Shown piece by piece: positions 5,845-9,690 of a DNA stretch of 9,690 nucleotides; the first letter of the stretch is position 1; every line of letters starts with the position of its first letter. The notes under the pieces are model-generated. The model was not told where the DNA came from. It saw only the letters and a program-made list of their open reading frames with translations, and ran no database searches. The translations under genes and the position numbers were made by a program. Source of the DNA: Bacteroidia bacterium (GTDB lineage Bacteria > Bacteroidota > Bacteroidia > Bacteroidales > Azobacteroidaceae); assembly GCA_025996895.1 (NCBI GenBank), contig BNTW01000099.1, forward strand, positions 1 to 9,690, written 5' to 3'.

Positions 5845-8210
5845 AAATCACCATCCACCGCGGAATCAACCAAATCGGCGGTTGTATCACAGAAATTGCA
5901 ACCGCAAATAAACGCATTCTCATTGATTTGGGACAAAATCTGCCCGACAACAAAGGCATTGTGGAGGATAATCTGGCAAATTCGCCAGCCATTGAAACGC
6001 TGACCAATGGAATAGATGCCATTTTCTATACCCATTATCATGGCGACCATATAGGGCTTTTTCATTATGTGCCGGATGCCATTCCACAATACATCGGCGC
6101 TACGGCAAAGCAAGTGGCAATCTGTAAACACAAACAATTGAGCCGCATACACGGTCGCGAGGAACTTTCCGAACGGGAACTTTCCAAATTGGAAAAGATG
6201 CGAACTTTTGTTCCGGCGCAACAGATTACCGATATAGAGGGATTTACAATAACGCCCTTCTTTGTGAGCCACTCCGCCTGCGATTCTTTTATGTTTTTGA
6301 TTGAGGCAGAAGGCAAAAGAATTTTGCATACCGGCGATTTTCGCGACCATGGCTATTTGGGAAAAGGCTTGTTGCCGACCATGGAAAAATACATCATCAA
6401 AGAAAAAGTCGATATTCTTATTTCCGAGGGAACGATGCTGTCGCGCTTGGACGAACGGGTGCAACATGAAAAAGAATTGAGAAAGAAAGTCATAGAAGTG
6501 ATGAAGCGCTACAAAAACGTTTTTGTGATGTGTTCTTCTACCGATTTGGAACGCTTAGCCACTTTTCACAGCGCCCATAACCACTTTGAAAAGCGACCGT
6601 TTGTTTGTGATAGTTTTCAACAGGATGTATTAAAAATATTTACAGAAACGGCAGGAACAAAAACCGATTTGTTCGATTTTGGGAAAACTTATTCATTCTT
6701 CCCAAAAAATAAGAAACTGGTTGCATGGATGAAAGAGCAAGGTTTTTGCATGTTAGTTCGGGCAACAAAGAAGTTCGATAAGTGGTTGGATGCCCTTCTT
6801 CCGCAACTCGACAGCCAAGAAACGGTTTTGATTTATTCGATGTGGCCGGAATATGTTAATCCCGATAATGCCAAACATGTAAAAGACGACTATTTGAAAT
6901 TTATCGGACGTTTTCCTGCAATAGAAAAAATACATACCAGCGGTCACGCTTCAGCAGAAGCCTTGGCGGAAGTATGCAATCTTGTCAATCCAACTACAGC
7001 TATCATTCCGATACACAGCGAACACGCCAACCATTTCGGAAAATTGGATATAAGTGAAGAATTGAAATCGAAAATTATTACGGAATCAACGGTTATGCAA
7101 GACATAGAGATAAAAATCAACACAACAAAATACGAGAACGATGGGAAAGAGCTTGCTGAGGAATTCGAGAAAAAGAGGAAGGACAATTTTAAAAGAAGAA
7201 TGAATTTTTTTTGCAATACCCAAGAAAGTATGAGTATCGAAAAAACAATTGACTATACGGACAAAATAAAATCAGTTCTTTTTGGTGTTGCCGTTAGCGA
7301 TGCGTTGGGTGTTCCGGTTGAATTTAAAAGCCGGCAGGAAATGAGGCAGAATCCGATAAGCGATATGATAGGTTACGGAACGTACAACCAGCCGCCGGGT
7401 ACTTGGTCGGACGATAGTTCACTGACATTTTGTTTGGTAGAAGCTTTGACTCAGGACTTTGACTTGAATAAAATCGGGCAAAATTTTGTAAAATGGTATC
7501 AGGAAGGTTATTGGACGCCTTACGGAGAAGTTTTTGATATTGGAAATTCCACAAGAGATGCCATATATCGAATTTCTAACGGAACAAAACCCGAATTGGC
7601 AGGCAGTTGTGAGGAAATTGATAATGGCAATGGCTCACTCATGCGAATAGCCCCGTTACTGTTTTATCTTTTAGACAAAACAACGGACGAACGTTTTGAA
7701 ATAACCCGGCAAGTTTCTTCCAGTACGCACCGGCACATCCGTTCGGTTATTGCCTGTTTCTACTATCTTGAATTTGCCCGGCAACTTTTTGAAGGAAAAA
7801 ATAAATGGTTGATTTATAAAAACTTACAAGCAGAAATTACCGATTACCTGATTTCTATTTCCATCAATCCAAAAGAAATAGCCTTGTTTGATCGCTTGTT
7901 AAAAGGAAATATTCACGAATTACCGGAAAACGAAATAAGCAGCAGCGGGTACGTGTTGCATACCCTCGAAGCAAGTATTTGGTGTTTGCTGACTACCGGC
8001 AATTACAAAGAGTCCGTGTTGAAAGCGGTTAATCTGGGCGAAGATACCGACACAACAGGCGCCGTAACCGGCGGACTTGCCGGACTGCTTTATGGTTTTG
8101 AGAATATTCCACAACATTGGATTAAGCAATTGGCGAGAAAAGACGATATTGTGGATTTGGCGAAACGAGTAGTGACATTTTTGCAGCATTATCCGCATCC
8201 GGTTCAGTAG
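5841..8210 (+). CDS. MBL/beta-CASP nuclease fused to ADP-ribosylglycohydrolase
   Basis: A 789-residue two-enzyme protein. Residues 1-430 are an RNase J-like metallo-beta-lactamase with a beta-CASP part: THYHGDHIG (H65, H67, D69, H70), H144 in VSHSACDSF, D166 in HTGDFR, then TSGHASAEAL (H369) and IPIHSEH (H392), the late histidines of nucleic-acid-cutting MBLs. After a charged linker (430-465), residues 474-785 are a complete ADP-ribosylglycohydrolase of the DraG/ARH type: FGVAVSDALG, WSDDSSLTF (D524, D525), GNGSLMR (596-602) and NLGEDTDTTGAVTGG (D735, D737), the two-metal residues. It should remove ADP-ribose from protein or nucleic acid. The junction is suspicious: T8 at 7205-7212 precedes an ATG at 7230 embedded in ATGA. 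One T fewer would end the MBL protein after MNFFAIPKKV at a TGA overlapping that ATG, giving two coupled genes. Both halves look catalytically intact either way. Confidence 0.85.
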   Translation: MKITIHRGINQIGGCITEIATANKRILIDLGQNLPDNKGIVEDNLANSPAIETLTNGIDAIFYTHYHGDHIGLFHYVPDAIPQYIGATAKQVAICKHKQLSRIHGREELSERELSKLEKMRTFVPAQQITDIEGFTITPFFVSHSACDSFMFLIEAEGKRILHTGDFRDHGYLGKGLLPTMEKYIIKEKVDILISEGTMLSRLDERVQHEKELRKKVIEVMKRYKNVFVMCSSTDLERLATFHSAHNHFEKRPFVCDSFQQDVLKIFTETAGTKTDLFDFGKTYSFFPKNKKLVAWMKEQGFCMLVRATKKFDKWLDALLPQLDSQETVLIYSMWPEYVNPDNAKHVKDDYLKFIGRFPAIEKIHTSGHASAEALAEVCNLVNPTTAIIPIHSEHANHFGKLDISEELKSKIITESTVMQDIEIKINTTKYENDGKELAEEFEKKRKDNFKRRMNFFCNTQESMSIEKTIDYTDKIKSVLFGVAVSDALGVPVEFKSRQEMRQNPISDMIGYGTYNQPPGTWSDDSSLTFCLVEALTQDFDLNKIGQNFVKWYQEGYWTPYGEVFDIGNSTRDAIYRISNGTKPELAGSCEEIDNGNGSLMRIAPLLFYLLDKTTDERFEITRQVSSSTHRHIRSVIACFYYLEFARQLFEGKNKWLIYKNLQAEITDYLISISINPKEIALFDRLLKGNIHELPENEISSSGYVLHTLEASIWCLLTTGNYKESVLKAVNLGEDTDTTGAVTGGLAGLLYGFENIPQHWIKQLARKDDIVDLAKRVVTFLQHYPHPVQ
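7205..7233 (+). other. T8 run and hidden ATGA gene boundary
   Basis: The run of eight T (7205-7212) lies in the linker between the two enzyme domains. In the +1 frame after it, GCA ATA CCC AAG AAA GTA leads to TGA at 7231-7233, which overlaps an in-frame ATG at 7230-7232 as ATGA. That ATG begins MSIEKTIDYTDKIKSVLFG, a natural start for an ADP-ribosylglycohydrolase. The same overlap type is used at 5841-5844. A -1 slip on T TTT TTT would also truncate the MBL half, about 14 codons later. Confidence 0.7.
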
Positions 8211-8232
8211 AAATGAAAAGAATCTGACAAAT

Positions 8233-8256
8233 TTTGGGCATAATTTAGTACATTTG
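8233..8256 (+). promoter_or_regulatory. Promoter of the AlbA_2 gene
   Basis: TACATTTG (8249-8256) is a perfect TAnnTTTG, with TTTG (8233-8236) 12 bases upstream. The predicted leader to the ATG at 8272 is under ten bases. The segment TTTGGGCATAATT faintly echoes the TTTGGCATAG of the 54-bp repeats. Confidence 0.5.
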
Positions 8257-8271
8257 CAAAAAACATAAATT

Positions 8272-9601
8272 ATGATATCGAAAGACGAACTGTTAGAATT
8301 AATGACAGACATAGAAAGCGACCGGGTAGAACGAACGATATCCACAGACGATACAAATAAATTCGGTGAGGCAATTTGTGCGTTTTCCAACGATATGGCT
8401 AACCATAAAAAGCCGGGATACTTGCTCATTGGCGTGCATGACAAGACCGGTGAGTTATCCGGTTTGAAGGCTACAGACAAATTATTGAAAAATATTGCGG
8501 CCATTCGTTCCGATGGAAATGTTTTGCCACAACCGGTCATGACGGTTCATAAAATTGCGCTGGATAAAGGCGATGTAATTGTTGTTGAAGTAACTCCGGC
8601 ACACTTTCCGCCTGTTCGATACAAAGGCAATATTTGGATAAGGGTTGGTCCAAGACGAGCCATTGCCAATGAAGTGGAAGAACGCTTATTGACCGAAAAA
8701 AGGACGTCCAACGCGAAAACTTTTGATGAACAGCCTTGCTTTGGTTCTACGATAGAAGATTTGAACATCAATCTCTTCAAAATGATTTATTTGCCAAAAG
8801 CCATTAGTAAAGAAACACTTACAAAAGATGATAGAGATATAAAATTGCAATTAGCCTCTTTGCGTTTTTATGATTTGGTACATGATTGCCCAACTAATGC
8901 CGGAATTTTGATGTTTGGAAACAACGTTCGATATTTCTTTCCGGTGGCGTACGTACAGAAAGCGCCCGATACCTGTTTCCTCACTTACAGAAGATGATGT
9001 TTATAACTATTCAGATACGGCTATCAGGGAGTTTTTAATGAATTCGCTTATGCACCGTTCATACGAAATCACCTCACCCATAAAGTTTTACCAATATTCA
9101 GACCGAGTAGAAATTGTCAATCCGGGTGGGTTATATGGGAATGCCAGACCCGAGAACTTTCCGAATGTTAGCGATTATCGTAATTTAGTAATCGCTGAAT
9201 CCATGCGAGTAATGGGTTTTGTTAATCGTTTCAACAGGGGAATCGAAACGGCTCAATTGGATTTGAAAAATAATGGCAACGAGCCGGCAAAATTTGATTT
9301 GAGAACGCTGGGCGTGTTTGGTGTGATTATAAAAGAGAAGCCTATTGAAAAGATTTCGGCCGATTTTTCTAATCCGTGGGATGGCAATACTGTTAATTTT
9401 GATGATTTATCTGAAATCGAAAAGAAAATTTATACAATTATTAAAGAGAATCAAGGAATTAAAGCCACTGATATAATAGATTTAATGGATAAGTCTCCAC
9501 GTACTATTGAGCGCTATTTAAAGAATCTGAAAGAAACCGGTTTCGTAGAATATGTTGGTTCTCTTAACCCACATTGCAGCTTCGCGCTCAAAAAGTTATA
9601 A
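8272..9601 (+). pseudogene. AlbA_2 / GHKL-ATPase regulator with internal deletion
   Basis: Two frames carry the two halves of a Schlafen-like AlbA_2 protein. The first (8272-8997) has the AlbA_2 DNA-binding domain: ESDRVERT near 15-22, AICAFSND and GYLLIGVHD (49-57), then IWIRVGPRRAIANE, and reaches GILMFGNNVRYFFPVAYVQ before running out of family likeness and stopping at TGA 8995. The second frame resumes from about 8957: KRPIPVSSLTEDDVYNYSD, the GHKL N-box AIREFLMNSLMHRSYE, VNPGGLYGNARPENF, VNRFNRGI, and a C-terminal winged helix (SEIEKKIYTII to IERYLKNLKETGFVEY). Intact relatives, as I recall, carry 50-60 residues between these blocks, so about 160-180 bases plus a frame change appear to be lost at 8950-8962, near the palindrome GTACGTAC. 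Related proteins are annotated as RecG-like helicases or transcriptional regulators. The ATG at 8915 in the second frame is not a natural start. Confidence 0.8.
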
Positions 9602-9690
9602 AATAAGTTAATAAATCACCCCATTTTGCCTGTTTAAATGTTAAATTTCAGGCATATCCAATGGTGGCATTTTGTAACATGTTGATTATT
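9602..9690. other. Right-edge non-coding sequence with hairpin
   Basis: No coding frame is supported. TGCCTG (9627-9632) pairs with CAGGCA (9649-9654), and inside it TTTAA (9633-9637) pairs with TTAAA (9641-9645) around a three-base loop, leaving a TTT bulge. There is no T tract after it in the + direction, so it is at best a weak terminator; read leftward, four A precede nothing similar. It may simply be the 3' hairpin of the AlbA_2 gene. Confidence 0.35.

Noticed and set aside
5580..6467. Long leftward open frame of 295 codons antisense to the nuclease/MBL junction
   Set aside because: It runs across the ends of two well-supported rightward genes, is rich in Cys, His and Phe as antisense frames are, and shows no family motif or promoter.
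8915..8956. Independent start of the second AlbA_2 gene half at ATG 8915
   Set aside because: Codons before about 8957 in this frame do not resemble the family; the ATG is an out-of-frame read of the first half's coding sequence.
1..9690. CRISPR array, tRNA or rRNA gene, insertion sequence or integrase
   Set aside because: No regularly spaced repeats, no cloverleaf-like sequence and no transposase or recombinase motif were seen on either strand.

Overview
The window looks like an accessory (defence-island type) segment of a Bacteroidota chromosome or large mobile element. The evidence is AT-rich DNA, start sites with almost no Shine-Dalgarno sequence, and several promoters carrying the Bacteroidota -7 element TAnnTTTG at the right distance from genes. 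Two of these also have TTTG exactly 19 bases upstream. The protein families (toxin-first HigBA, PIN toxin with a small partner, PGN_0703-like nuclease, DUF2493/SLOG, AlbA_2 with a GHKL ATPase) fit this. I see no rRNA, tRNA, CRISPR array, transposase or integrase.

Layout. Bases 1-279 hold no supported gene. A WYL-domain regulator (280-1185, +) is followed by a convergent leftward pair: a PIN-domain toxin gene broken by one in-frame amber codon (1851-1420) and a 68-residue partner (1417-1211). Next comes a 54-bp promoter-bearing element (1952-2005), a decayed stretch (2022-2360), and a PD-(D/E)XK restriction-endonuclease-like gene (2361-3223, +) split by a -1 frameshift at a slippery-looking AAATTTTT. 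A leftward higB-higA pair (3979-3273) follows. A second, nearly identical copy of the 54-bp element (4061-4114) then drives a rightward run: a SLOG/DUF2493 protein, a TPR-like helical protein, a second PD-(D/E)XK-like nuclease, and a 789-residue protein joining a metallo-beta-lactamase/beta-CASP nuclease to an ADP-ribosylglycohydrolase. The window ends with an AlbA_2/GHKL-ATPase gene that has suffered an internal deletion and frameshift (8272-9601), then a small hairpin.

How the genes may work together. The WYL regulator, two toxin-antitoxin loci and two restriction-like nucleases mark a defence island. The most interesting part is the rightward run: a nucleotide-binding SLOG protein, a small helical adaptor, an uncharacterised nuclease, a beta-CASP-type nuclease and an ADP-ribose hydrolase, with ATGA start/stop overlaps. 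The nuclease gene overlaps the MBL gene by four bases. A hidden ATGA also sits exactly at the MBL/ADP-ribosylglycohydrolase boundary, downstream of a run of eight T. The fusion therefore looks like two coupled genes merged by a one-base homopolymer change (or by sequence error, or a slippage switch).

Four genes carry simple lesions (amber codon, -1 shift, homopolymer fusion, deletion). Either the island is decaying, or some genes switch by slippage, or the assembly contains indel errors. These cannot be separated from the sequence alone. All family names rest on reading motifs by eye, without database searches.
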